The notes below the pieces were generated by a model that was given only the letters and a program-made list of their open reading frames with translations, did no database searches and was not told the origin of the DNA. From DATJMJ01 sp035503915 (GTDB lineage: Bacteria; Actinomycetota; Acidimicrobiia; Acidimicrobiales; Palsa-688), in the NCBI GenBank assembly GCA_035503915.1, contig DATJSU010000022.1, forward strand, positions 186,001 through 250,000: a stretch of DNA of 64,000 bases, in the 5' to 3' direction. The position numbers and the translations under genes are program-made. Positions 48,609 through 57,267 of the stretch are shown piece after piece (position 1 is the first letter of the stretch; each line of letters starts with the position of its first letter).

Positions 48609-51205
48609 AGGCGGTGATCATGGCGGGAGGCGAGGGGACGCGCTTGCGGCCGCTCACGTACAACCAGCCAAAACCGCTGATGCCCATGGCGAACAAGGCT
48701 TTGATGGAACACGTCGTCGCACTCTTGCGACGGCACGGCTTCACGGACATTGTCGTCACCGTCGCCTTCCATGCGAGCGCCCTGCAGGCTTACTTCGGCG
48801 ACGGCTCTGAGTTCGGTGTCCGCATGCTTTACGCGAACGAAGAACCGCCCCTTGGCACCGCGGGCTCAGTGCGAAATGCCATGCGTGAGCTCGGCGAGAC
48901 GTTCCTCGTTATTTCTGGCGACGTCCTGACCGATATCGACCTCTCGGCGTTGGTTTCCTATCATTCGAAAAATCACGCGCTTGCGACTCTGGCGCTGCAT
49001 TCTGTACCGAACCCGCTCGAGTTTGGGCTCGTGGTCACGAACGAAGACGGCACCATCGAACGGTTCTTAGAAAAACCGAGTTGGGGCGAGGTTTTTTCGG
49101 ACACGATCAACACAGGCGTCTACGTCCTCGAGCCACAAATCTTCAGCTACATCGGCCCGGGTGTCGTGGACTTCTCAAATGACGTGTTCCCGCGCCTGCT
49201 TGGCACCGAGAAGCTTTACGGCTTCATCAGCGACGCTTATTGGGAGGATATAGGGGCCCTTGACGCGTACGCACGGGCCCACCAAGACATACTCGACCGG
49301 CGCGCCATCGTAGAAGTGCCCGGGTTCGAGGTGAAACCAGGCATATGGCTGGGCGAAGGCGCAGAGCTTAGCCCCGAGGCCGAAGTCAAGGGACCAGCGC
49401 TCATCGGTGACTACTGCAGTATCGGGCCTGGAGCGGTCGTCGGCGAGTACAGCGTTCTAGGGCGCAACGTCCATGTGGGACAAGACGCTCGCACCGAGCG
49501 GGCTATCGTGCACGACAACGTCTACCTCGATCGCGGTGTGCAACTGAGGGGCTGCATAGTGGGCCGCAGCAGCGACCTTCGCCGGGGGTCGCGAGTGGAA
49601 GAGGGCGCCATCGTCGGCGACGACTGTTTCGTCGGTGAGAACGCGGTCGTGCGCCCTGGGGTGCGCGTCTTCCCGTTCAAGACCGTGGAACAGGGAGCCA
49701 TAGTCAACAGCTCGATTGTCTGGGAGTCCCGGGGCGCGCGCAACCTGTTCGGTCGCAATGGTGTGTGCGGGCTCGCCAACGTCGACGTTTCCCCTGAGCT
49801 AGCACAACGTTTGGCGATGGCATTCGCGACCACGATGCCCAAGGGTGCCAGCGTGACCGTGGCGCGCGACACCAGCCGAGCAGCCCGCATCCTGGCACAG
49901 TCGCTCGTGGTCGGGTTCAACGCGGCGGGAGTGAACGTGGCGGACTTGGAGGTGACGACCATGCCAGTCACGCGCTTTGGGCTGCGGCACGAGCAGGGCA
50001 GGGGAGGAGCCGACGTGAGGCTTTCGCCTGAAGATGCCCAATCGGTCTCGGTGCGGTTCTTGGGGCCCGATGGCCTCGACATCTCCGAGGCCAACCAAAG
50101 AAAGCTCGAGCGGCTCTTTTACCGAGAAGATTTCCGTCGCTGCCTCGCCCCTGAGATCGGAGGGGTCCAATATACCTGGCGGACAAAGGACTATTATTCG
50201 CAGGCACTGCTGGAACAGGTAGGCACCGAGGCGATCAGGGCCGCGCGCTTCAAGGTAGTGCTCGATTATGCCTATGGCGGCACGACTTTTGTCATGCCAT
50301 CGCTACTCGGCAAGCTGGGAGCGGACGTGCTCGCGCTCAACCCTTACTCTGCCTCCGATCATTTGGTGGACTTCGACAGATGGGAGCATGCCCGGGCGGT
50401 GTCGGCGCTGGTGCGCTCTGCGGGAGCGCATTTTGGCGCTGTGCTCTCCCCTGACGGGGAACGATTGACATTGGTCGATGACAGAGGCCGGGCCCTGTCG
50501 GACAACGAGTGCTTGCTCGCACTGCTGACGCTGGTCCTCGGCAGCGGCGCCTCGTACGAGGACGTTCCCTGCGAGCGGAGGGGCACGGCTCCGCTTGACC
50601 TGGGAGAGGGGCCGGCCCGCAGCTCCAAGGCTGGCACGCAGCCGGGCCGGCGAGGGCAGGGTGGTGGCGGGCCGAGCATCGCGCTGACCGTCTCTGCGCC
50701 GGCTGCCGCCGAGGAAATGTGCCGTCGAGCGGGCGCTCGTCTCGTGTGGACCAAGCTGTCTGCTCCTCATCTCATGCAGATCGCCTCAACGCCTGGGGTT
50801 GTGTTCGCCGCCGGTACTGACGGCGGCTACATTTTCCCCGAGTTCATGCCCGCGTTGGACGGGGTAGCCGCACTCGTCCACACGTTCGGGTTATTGGCAG
50901 GCTGCGGCGGCCGGCTTTCGCATATCGTCGACCGACTTCCTCAGGTGTGGACCGCGCACGAGAGGGTTGTCACCCCATGGGAGAAGAAGGGCGTCGTGAT
51001 GCGATCGGTCATGGCGCTGTGCAAGGGCCGCCCCACCGTCCTGATTGATGGCGTCAAGGTCCTCCATGACGACGGCTGGTGCCTCATCGTCCCGGACCCC
51101 GAGGAGCCGGTTACTCACGTCTGGGCGGAGGCTGCTACCGAAGCGGCCGCTCAGGAGCGGGCCAGCGAGTACGCCGCGAGGGCCCGCATTGTGCTGGGAA
51201 GTTGA
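48605..51205 (+). CDS. Nucleotidyltransferase / hexapeptide-repeat / phosphomannomutase-like fusion (GDP-mannose type)
   Basis: An 866-residue three-part protein. The N-terminal nucleotidyltransferase domain has MKAVIMAGGEGTRLRPLTYN, PKPLMPMANK and DVLTDID, as in mannose-1-phosphate guanylyltransferases. A left-handed beta-helix (about 250-380) follows. From about 385 the rest resembles a phosphohexomutase. Its catalytic elements are altered: the expected Ser-His-Asn loop reads VRLSPEDA (471-478), and the metal loop DGDxDR reads SPDGERL (615-621). The mutase half may be inactive or regulatory. ManA at 27.1 kb could supply mannose 6-phosphate to this pathway. GTG start coupled to the gene before. 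Confidence 0.88.
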   Translation: MKAVIMAGGEGTRLRPLTYNQPKPLMPMANKALMEHVVALLRRHGFTDIVVTVAFHASALQAYFGDGSEFGVRMLYANEEPPLGTAGSVRNAMRELGETFLVISGDVLTDIDLSALVSYHSKNHALATLALHSVPNPLEFGLVVTNEDGTIERFLEKPSWGEVFSDTINTGVYVLEPQIFSYIGPGVVDFSNDVFPRLLGTEKLYGFISDAYWEDIGALDAYARAHQDILDRRAIVEVPGFEVKPGIWLGEGAELSPEAEVKGPALIGDYCSIGPGAVVGEYSVLGRNVHVGQDARTERAIVHDNVYLDRGVQLRGCIVGRSSDLRRGSRVEEGAIVGDDCFVGENAVVRPGVRVFPFKTVEQGAIVNSSIVWESRGARNLFGRNGVCGLANVDVSPELAQRLAMAFATTMPKGASVTVARDTSRAARILAQSLVVGFNAAGVNVADLEVTTMPVTRFGLRHEQGRGGADVRLSPEDAQSVSVRFLGPDGLDISEANQRKLERLFYREDFRRCLAPEIGGVQYTWRTKDYYSQALLEQVGTEAIRAARFKVVLDYAYGGTTFVMPSLLGKLGADVLALNPYSASDHLVDFDRWEHARAVSALVRSAGAHFGAVLSPDGERLTLVDDRGRALSDNECLLALLTLVLGSGASYEDVPCERRGTAPLDLGEGPARSSKAGTQPGRRGQGGGGPSIALTVSAPAAAEEMCRRAGARLVWTKLSAPHLMQIASTPGVVFAAGTDGGYIFPEFMPALDGVAALVHTFGLLAGCGGRLSHIVDRLPQVWTAHERVVTPWEKKGVVMRSVMALCKGRPTVLIDGVKVLHDDGWCLIVPDPEEPVTHVWAEAATEAAAQERASEYAARARIVLGS

Positions 51206-51247
51206 GCCAGCCTGCGCGTGAGCTTCAGGACCGGTAGGGTCTGCAGC

Positions 51248-51628
51248 GTGAACGTTCCCGAAGATCTCCGCTACAGCGCTGACCACGAGTGGGCGCGGCT
51301 CGAGGGCGAGCGTGTGCGGGTAGGCATTACCGACTACGCACAGGACGCGCTAGGTGACATCGTGTACGTGCAGCTGCCCGCTCTGGGGGTGCAAGCAGCA
51401 GCTGGCCAACCTCTGTGCGAGCTAGAATCGACTAAATCGGTGTCAGATGTTTACGCCCCGGTCGACGGGACGGTGGTCGAAGTGAACAGCGAACTGCTTG
51501 ACGCTCCCGAGCGGCTGAACGAGGACCCATACGGCGAGGGCTGGATCTGCATCATCGAACCGGGCGACCCCAGCCCCCTTGGCACCATGATGAGCCCCGA
51601 GGACTACCGCAAGCTGATCGAGGCCTGA
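51248..51628 (+). CDS. gcvH: Glycine cleavage system H protein
   Basis: A 126-residue lipoyl carrier protein. The lipoylated lysine is Lys63 in CELESTKSVSDVYAPVDG. The start MNVPEDLRYSADHEW is canonical, from the GTG at 51248. It shuttles the aminomethyl intermediate between the P, T and L proteins. It heads the FHA-MerR-nuclease-MerR block, as in mycobacteria, and the T and split P genes follow 3 kb later. An L protein gene is not in the window. Confidence 0.96.
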   Translation: MNVPEDLRYSADHEWARLEGERVRVGITDYAQDALGDIVYVQLPALGVQAAAGQPLCELESTKSVSDVYAPVDGTVVEVNSELLDAPERLNEDPYGEGWICIIEPGDPSPLGTMMSPEDYRKLIEA

Positions 51629-51637
51629 GGGTACGTC

Positions 51638-52186
51638 TTGTTCTGTAACCGCTGCGGCCACAGGAACCCCGAGAGGTCGAATTTTTGCTCCTCGTGCGGG
51701 GCACCTCTCGAGCGGGGCGGCGCCGAGATAGAGCGCACTACCACGGCCATCCCAGCGGTCGCGCTCGTGCCCGGCGAGGCGGGGCCCGAGCCGCTCGCCT
51801 TTGACGCCGGCGACCTTCTCCATGGAGTGCCCGAGGGTGGCGCCGTGCTCGTGGTCACGCGGGGGCCGAATGAGGGCTCGCGGTTTGTGCTCGGCGCGCA
51901 GGAGCCGGGAGTCGTTACTATTGGCCGCCATCCCGAGAGCGACATTTTCTTGGACGACATAACCGTTTCCCGTCGCCACGCAGAAGTGCGTCGCTCTGAG
52001 GGCAGGTTCTGGGCGACAGACGTCGGCTCGCTCAACGGCACCTACCTCAACCGCCAGAGCATCGAGACCGCTGCTCTTTCCAGCGGAGATGAGCTTCAGG
52101 TTGGCAAGTTCCGCTTGCTTTTCTTGGCCCCTTTGGTTGCCTCAGGTGCGAGTGCTTCGCAGCCGGCGGCAAGGCCTGGGGCTTAG
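51638..52186 (+). CDS. garA: Zinc-ribbon and FHA domain protein (GarA-like)
   Basis: A 182-residue protein. The N-terminal zinc ribbon has CNRCGHRN and NFCSSCG. A linker with a Thr triplet (ERTTTAIPA) follows, where mycobacterial GarA carries its regulatory phospho-threonines. The FHA domain has GRHPESDIFLDD, VSRRHAEVR and SLNGTYLN. GarA binds 2-oxoglutarate dehydrogenase and glutamate dehydrogenase in mycobacteria under kinase control; the same position between gcvH and the MerR gene supports this assignment. The zinc ribbon is absent from mycobacterial GarA as I recall. TTG start at 51638, 9 bases after the gcvH stop. Confidence 0.88.
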   Translation: MFCNRCGHRNPERSNFCSSCGAPLERGGAEIERTTTAIPAVALVPGEAGPEPLAFDAGDLLHGVPEGGAVLVVTRGPNEGSRFVLGAQEPGVVTIGRHPESDIFLDDITVSRRHAEVRRSEGRFWATDVGSLNGTYLNRQSIETAALSSGDELQVGKFRLLFLAPLVASGASASQPAARPGA

Positions 52187-52196
52187 ATGGTGGCTC

Positions 52197-53345
52197 GTGG
52201 TGCCCGGGCATAGTCACCTTTCGATCGGAGAGGTGTTGTCGCTCCTCCAGGACGAGTTCCCGGACGTCACGATCTCCAAGATCCGCTTCCTCGAGAGCCA
52301 GGGCTTGGTTGACCCCGAGCGGACGCCTTCGGGTTACCGCAAGTTTTACGACGACGATATTGAGCGGCTGCGCTGGGTCTTACGCCAGCAACGCGACGCG
52401 TTCCTGCCGCTTAAGGTGATCAAGGGGCGCCTGGAGGAGGGCGAGAGCCCTAACCCCGACGAGGGGGCGGACAACGGCGAAGCGAGGGGGCAGCTCGCCG
52501 CGCGGGCTTCGCTTGCGGGGAGCCCATCGGGCACCGGTGCGAGCAGGGAGGCCCGGCCCGGTGCGAGCAGGGAGGCCAGGACAACGGGCCAGCTTTTTGA
52601 CGCCGGCCCGCCTTACAGCGCCTACGGTTCGCGTTCGTCCGGGCGGCTCCTTGACAATGACGCTGCCGTCGCGAGGGCGGGTGTGGTCAGCCCGGGCCCG
52701 GGCTCCTTATCCGTGAGGGCAGTGAGCGTTGCGCCCGGACGAGACCTCGGGACGCCCCTGGGAAAGGCCACACAGCCTGCTCGACCTAGGGGGCGGGGTG
52801 GCCGAACCGGGGGAGAGCCGGGCAACGTTGTAGAGGGTGAAGCTTCGCACGCAGGTGGGGGGCGGGCTCAGAGCGCGCGGCCCCCCGGAGGGGGCCGGCC
52901 GAGCGGCGGCCCTCCGATCAGCGGTGCCCCTCCGATCGGTGGTGGCCGAAGCGCTGGGATCGGTGGCCCCTCAGAGGAGCTCGCTTTGGAAGAGCTCGTC
53001 CTTTTGACTGGCGTCGACGTGGGGACCATCCATGACATGGAGCGCTTCGGCCTCATTACGCCCCGCGTTGTCGCGGGCGCGTCTTTCTACGATGAGGACG
53101 CGGCAACGATCGCGCGGTTGGCAGCGGCTTTTGCCCGGCACGGGGTCGAAGCGCGCCACCTGAGGGCTTACAAAGGTGCGGCCGAGCGTGAGGCGGGCCT
53201 TGTACAACAGGTCGTCATGCCTCTGCTCCGCCAGCGCAACCCCGAAGCCAGGGCTGCCGCGCACGACGCCGTCGAAGAGCTTTCAGCGCTCGGGGGGGAA
53301 CTGCGCACCGTCCTGCTGCGCGCCGCCCTCTCCGAGCTCCGCTAG
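52197..53345 (+). CDS. ftsR: MerR-family regulator with long disordered linker (FtsR/Rv1828-like)
   Basis: A 382-residue regulator. The N-terminal MerR helix-turn-helix is HLSIGEVLSLLQDEFPDVTI followed by SKIRFLESQGLVDPERTPSG. Residues about 90-260 are a low-complexity Gly/Arg/Pro/Ser linker with an 8-residue duplication (GASREARP, GASREART). The C-terminal part has a second MerR-like element (LTGVDVGTIHDMERFGLITP, YDEDAATIARLAAAF) and a helical dimerisation end. The position after the FHA gene matches mycobacterial Rv1828 and FtsR of corynebacteria, an activator of ftsZ. GTG 52197 or 52200 is the start. The long linker is larger than in known homologues. Confidence 0.85.
   Translation: MVPGHSHLSIGEVLSLLQDEFPDVTISKIRFLESQGLVDPERTPSGYRKFYDDDIERLRWVLRQQRDAFLPLKVIKGRLEEGESPNPDEGADNGEARGQLAARASLAGSPSGTGASREARPGASREARTTGQLFDAGPPYSAYGSRSSGRLLDNDAAVARAGVVSPGPGSLSVRAVSVAPGRDLGTPLGKATQPARPRGRGGRTGGEPGNVVEGEASHAGGGRAQSARPPGGGRPSGGPPISGAPPIGGGRSAGIGGPSEELALEELVLLTGVDVGTIHDMERFGLITPRVVAGASFYDEDAATIARLAAAFARHGVEARHLRAYKGAAEREAGLVQQVVMPLLRQRNPEARAAAHDAVEELSALGGELRTVLLRAALSELR
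52536..52577. repeat. 24-base period duplication in the ftsR linker
   Basis: GGTGCGAGCAGGGAGGCC occurs at 52536-52553 and again at 52560-52577, in frame, encoding GASREAR twice. It shows that the linker grows by tandem duplication. Confidence 0.85.
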
Positions 53346-53543
53346 CGCGAGACTGCCTAGAGGGCGCTTGTGGCCGCACCGACGAGCCTGTGGCGGACCG
53401 AGGGCGGGCGGGGCCGTGTCGCGCCGCGACACCGCTAAGTCGTTCTAGTTACATGGTTTCGTCGCTTGGCCGCAGTTCCGACTTCGCGTTTGCGGTCCAG
53501 GCCCGCCTGCCGGCTCAGGCCCTGCGAGTTGTAACGTTCAGTC

Positions 53544-54035
53544 ATGGTAGAGATGCACCTCTCCGCCGTAAGGGTCGAACTTCCTACGAATGTCCCGATC
53601 CTGCTGTTACAAGAAGCTACCGGCGAGCGCACCTTGCCTATCTACATAGGCCGGCCGGAAGCCGAGGCCATAGCCGGCGCATTGCAAGGGGTCGTCACGA
53701 AGCGCCCAATGACCCACGACCTCATGCGCGACCTGCTCGGCGAGCTTGGTGTGGTCTTGGAGCACGTCGTGATCACAGAGCTCAAAGACCAGACCTTTTA
53801 CGCCGAGTTGCGGCTCCGGCGAGGTGCCACGACCTTTGTCGTGAGCGCTCGGCCTTCCGATGCGATCGCGCTGGCGGTGCGGGCCGGGGCAACCATCTAT
53901 GCCGAGGAAGCGCTGCTGGATGCCGAAGGCATCGTCATCGCCCAGCGCGACGAGGACTCGGGTGAAGGCGAGGAGCTTGTGGCACAGTTCCACGAGTTCC
54001 TGGAGGGGATCCGTCCCGAGGACTTCGACAAGTAG
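53544..54035 (+). CDS. Bifunctional nuclease family protein (DUF151)
   Basis: A 163-residue DUF151 protein: VPILLLQEATGERTLPIYIG, EAEAIAGALQGV and SARPSDAIALAVRAGATIYA are all family blocks. Plant homologues show RNase and DNase activity; in mycobacteria the gene (Rv1829) sits in the same place between two MerR genes. It starts at ATG 53544 after 198 bases without a recognised feature. The last 25 residues are acidic. The in vivo substrate is unknown. Confidence 0.92.
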   Translation: MVEMHLSAVRVELPTNVPILLLQEATGERTLPIYIGRPEAEAIAGALQGVVTKRPMTHDLMRDLLGELGVVLEHVVITELKDQTFYAELRLRRGATTFVVSARPSDAIALAVRAGATIYAEEALLDAEGIVIAQRDEDSGEGEELVAQFHEFLEGIRPEDFDK

Positions 54036-54043
54036 GCACATCC

Positions 54044-54094
54044 ATCTGGGCATCTGGGCATCTGGGCGATCTGGGCGATCTGGGCATCTGGGCG
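54044..54094. repeat. Short tandem repeat of ATCTGGGC units
   Basis: Six near-perfect copies of ATCTGGGC (spacing 8 to 10 bases) follow the DUF151 gene stop. The array is noncoding and likely to vary in copy number. Confidence 0.85.
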
Positions 54095-54253
54095 ACGGGG
54101 CACCCGGCTACCCTCGGCTCACCTCGGGGGCCGGCGCAGGCCCTCGCCCACGCCCAAGTCCTGCCCTGCCCCGCCTCGGCACTTGCGTAGCCGGAGACCT
54201 TGGGCCACACTGATGTAACTACCGTAATGTGACACGTTCCCCAGGAGGCCACT

Positions 54254-54775
54254 ATGGACCGGCAGCTACGGGTCGGGGCAGCGCTCGGTGGGGGCGCAGT
54301 AGAGGAGGGCTACAGGGGACCGCAGGTGTGCAACATCGTCGGGATCACTTACCGCCAGCTCGACTACTGGGCTCGCACGGACCTACTGCGGCCCTCGATC
54401 AGCGACGCGCGTGGGAGCGGCACTCAACGGGTCTACTCATATACGGACCTGTTGCAGCTGAGGGTGATCAAGCAGCTGCTCGATGCCGGTGTCTCGCTGC
54501 GCTCGACCCGCAAGGCTATCGAGTGCCTCCGCGCGTCGGGCGAGGACGTCGCCAGCGCGAGCCTGGTGATCGCTGACGACCGCAGCGTCCTAGCGCACTC
54601 CGGCGAAGAGGTCTTCGACTTGCTCAAAGGCGGCCAGGGGGTCCTCAGCATCCTCGGCATGGAGAAGGTGGTCTCCGCAGTAGACGCGGCGATAACCGAG
54701 CTGAACCGCTCCACCAGGGTGGAAGAGCGGCCCCACGCTGAAGCCGGGGAAGGGCGGGTGCGCAGCCGGCTATAG
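54254..54775 (+). CDS. MerR-family transcriptional regulator (Rv1830-like)
   Basis: A 173-residue regulator with one MerR helix-turn-helix (VCNIVGITYRQLDYWARTDL, then RVYSYTDLLQLRVIKQLLDA) and a C-terminal effector/dimer region. AGGAGG lies five bases before the ATG. It occupies the place of mycobacterial Rv1830. It ends 9 bases before gcvT, so it may be cotranscribed with, or control, the glycine cleavage genes; that is inference. Confidence 0.9.
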   Translation: MDRQLRVGAALGGGAVEEGYRGPQVCNIVGITYRQLDYWARTDLLRPSISDARGSGTQRVYSYTDLLQLRVIKQLLDAGVSLRSTRKAIECLRASGEDVASASLVIADDRSVLAHSGEEVFDLLKGGQGVLSILGMEKVVSAVDAAITELNRSTRVEERPHAEAGEGRVRSRL

Positions 54776-54784
54776 GCTGGCGAG

Positions 54785-55933
54785 GTGGCAACATTGCTGC
54801 GGACCAGCCCGCTCGATGCGTGGCACCGCAAAAATGGCGCCCGCATGATCGCTTTTGGCGGCTGGGAAATGCCGCTCGAGTACCAAACTGGCACGCTCGC
54901 TGAGCACCTTGCCTGCCGTCGCCGTGCAGCCCTGTTCGACGTCAGCCACCTTGGCACTGTACGGGTTGAGGGAAAGGGCGCATTCGAGCGGCTCCAAGGC
55001 GAGCTGAGCAACGACCTCGCCAAGATTTCTCCCGGCCGCGCACAGTACACCCACTTGTTGGACGACGACGGGTCGGTGCTCGACGACATCATCGTTTGGT
55101 GGGTCGAAGAGCGCCGTTTTGATGTCATGCCAAACGCTTCTAACACCTCCCGTGTCCTCGAAGCACTGGGCGGGGAAGATGTGACCGCCGAGCGAGCGGT
55201 CATCGCCGTGCAAGGGCCCGAGGCCCGGGCAATCCTGAGCGGCGTCTTCCCCGAAGCTGCTGAGGTAGCGCACAACAGGGTGCGAGCCGCAGAGTGGAAG
55301 GGTTCGGCAGTGGTGGTTGCCGGGACTGGTTACACGGGTGAGGATGGCGTCGAAGTCGCAATTTCCCCGGCTGCTGCAAGCGATTTTTGCGAGCTCCTGG
55401 TTAACGAGGGCGTGCGGCCGGCGGGCCTTGGCGCCCGGGACACCCTCCGCCTCGAGGCAGGGCTCCCGCTCCACGGCCACGAGCTCGGCGCAGGGATAAC
55501 ACCATTGGAGGCCGGTCTCTCCTGGGTTGTCGCATGGCAGAAACCGTCCGGGTTCCGCGGCAAACAAGCCCTCCTCGCCCAGCGTGAAGCGGGGCCCGGG
55601 AGGCTCCTGCGGGGCGTAGTGGGCACCGGGCGCCAACCGTTGCGCGCCAGTCAGCAGGTTTTGCTCAGGGGTGCGCGCAGTGGACCGCTTACGAGCGGCA
55701 ACTTTTCACCGGTCCTTGGCCGTGGCATCGGCATGTGCTTCTTGCCCCCAGATGTACAACATGGTGAGGAGGTGGAGGTGGACGTGCGAGGAAGGCTGGT
55801 AAGTTGCCATGTCTCAGCGTTACCCTTCGTACCCAAGGCGACCACAAAGCCAAAAATGGGTGCCGAGGGTACGCGCCCCGAGCCGGCACAAGACCTGGGT
55901 CCTGCCAGGACATCTGCGACCTTGAACGTTTGA
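54785..55933 (+). CDS. gcvT: Aminomethyltransferase (glycine cleavage T protein)
   Basis: GcvT transfers the methylene group from the H-protein-bound intermediate to tetrahydrofolate. The 382-residue protein has FGGWEMPLEYQTGTLAEH, DVSHLGTVRVEG, TGYTGEDGVEVAI and LRLEAGLPLHGHEL. A tail of about 30 residues after the family end (from PFVPKATTKP) is Pro/Lys-rich. GTG start at 54785. The gcvPA ATG follows the stop by 5 bases. Confidence 0.95.
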   Translation: MATLLRTSPLDAWHRKNGARMIAFGGWEMPLEYQTGTLAEHLACRRRAALFDVSHLGTVRVEGKGAFERLQGELSNDLAKISPGRAQYTHLLDDDGSVLDDIIVWWVEERRFDVMPNASNTSRVLEALGGEDVTAERAVIAVQGPEARAILSGVFPEAAEVAHNRVRAAEWKGSAVVVAGTGYTGEDGVEVAISPAAASDFCELLVNEGVRPAGLGARDTLRLEAGLPLHGHELGAGITPLEAGLSWVVAWQKPSGFRGKQALLAQREAGPGRLLRGVVGTGRQPLRASQQVLLRGARSGPLTSGNFSPVLGRGIGMCFLPPDVQHGEEVEVDVRGRLVSCHVSALPFVPKATTKPKMGAEGTRPEPAQDLGPARTSATLNV

Positions 55934-55938
55934 GAGCG

Positions 55939-57267
55939 ATGGCCGGCTACGTCCCCCACACCGATGAGGACTTTGCGCGCATGCTCTCCGAGCTCGGGCT
56001 CGGCGGTGCCGACGAGCTTTTCAGGTCCGTCCCGGCAGCGCTGCGCCTGGCCGGCGGCCTCGACCTGCCGCTTGGGCTGGGCGAGCCAGACGTGTCGTCA
56101 CAAATGTCAAGGCTCGCCGGCGCTAACCGCGCACCCGCTGAGCTGGTCTGCTTTGCGGGCGGGGGTGCCTATGACCACGACATCCCGGCCGTCGTGCGCG
56201 CTCTCGGGGGGCGCTCGGAGTTCGTTACCTCCTACACTCCCTACCAGCCCGAAGTCGCTCAGGGCGTCCTTCAGGTGCTCTTCGAGTACCAGACCCTCGT
56301 GTCGCGCCTAGCGGGGCTGCCGGTGGCAAATGCATCCGTCTACGACGGCGCAACTGCGACGGTCGAAGCTGTCAACCTTGCCGTTGCCTGCACCGGTCGC
56401 CCGGCCGTGTGGTTGAGCGCCGGCCTCAACCCCAGGTGGAGAGAGGTCCTCGCAACACTTTCGGCCGGGCGGGGCATCGAACTTGTGGATGTGCCGCTCT
56501 CGGGAGGCACCACGGACTGGGAGGCCGCGCGGGGCGCTCCTCCCGCCGCACTCGTGGGCGCTTCCCCGAATTACCTCGGTTGCATCGACCCTCCGCGGCG
56601 TGCGACGCCGGTCGCACAAGCTGCGGGTGCCCTCGTTGTGAACGCGTTTGACCCAGTCTCTGCCGGCTTGTTGCGTACACCTGGTGAACAGGGTGCCGAC
56701 GTTGCCGTCGCGGAGGGGCAACCACTCGGCACTCCCTTGGCCTTTGGGGGGCCCTATCTCGGGATGTTCGCCGTCGCCGGGGCGCATGTCCGGCGCCTCC
56801 CGGGCCGCCTGGTCGGGCGAACGGTCGACAGCGAGGGCCGCACCGCTTACGTCACGACACTGCGCGCCCGCGAGCAGGACATAAGGCGAGAAAGGGCAAG
56901 TTCCAATATCTGCACCAACCAGACCCTGGTAGCCGTGGCAGCCATGGTCCAGATGGCATGGCTCGGCACGGCCGGCTTGAGGGAGCTCGCTCTTCGCTGT
57001 GCCCGTGGCACTCGGTACCTGCGCGAGGCTGTACTTTCTGTGCCTGGCGTCGAGCCGCTGGTCGACGCGCCCGTCGTCCGCGAGTTCGCCGTCGAGCTGC
57101 CCATCAGCCCTGAGCTTGCCGTCGAGCGCATGGCCGAAGAGGGCTTCTTGGCCGGCCTCCCCGTCAGCGTGGGAGGCAGAGAGGGCCTCCTCATTGCGGT
57201 CACCGAAAAGAGGGTGCGCGCCGAGCTCGACGCCTACGCCTCTGCGCTCGAAAAGGTGGTCGCATGA
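55939..57267 (+). CDS. gcvPA: Glycine dehydrogenase (decarboxylating) subunit 1
   Basis: The N-terminal half of a split P protein, 442 residues. It begins MAGYVPHTDEDFARMLSELG, with CFAGGGAYDHDIPAVV and TSYTPYQPEVAQGVLQVLFE as family blocks, and NICTNQTLVAVAAMVQMAWL near the C-terminus. The PLP lysine is in the partner subunit. The ATG at 55939 is chosen because the frame upstream overlaps gcvT without similarity. The stop overlaps the gcvPB ATG (ATGA). Confidence 0.96.
   Translation: MAGYVPHTDEDFARMLSELGLGGADELFRSVPAALRLAGGLDLPLGLGEPDVSSQMSRLAGANRAPAELVCFAGGGAYDHDIPAVVRALGGRSEFVTSYTPYQPEVAQGVLQVLFEYQTLVSRLAGLPVANASVYDGATATVEAVNLAVACTGRPAVWLSAGLNPRWREVLATLSAGRGIELVDVPLSGGTTDWEAARGAPPAALVGASPNYLGCIDPPRRATPVAQAAGALVVNAFDPVSAGLLRTPGEQGADVAVAEGQPLGTPLAFGGPYLGMFAVAGAHVRRLPGRLVGRTVDSEGRTAYVTTLRAREQDIRRERASSNICTNQTLVAVAAMVQMAWLGTAGLRELALRCARGTRYLREAVLSVPGVEPLVDAPVVREFAVELPISPELAVERMAEEGFLAGLPVSVGGREGLLIAVTEKRVRAELDAYASALEKVVA

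Noticed and set aside
54044..54094. CRISPR array
   Set aside because: The repeat unit is 8-10 bases with no spacers, and no cas genes are present.
54036..54784. Glycine riboswitch for the gcv genes
   Set aside because: The gap before gcvT is only 9 bases, and the gap before the MerR gene holds a short tandem repeat rather than the conserved glycine aptamer.
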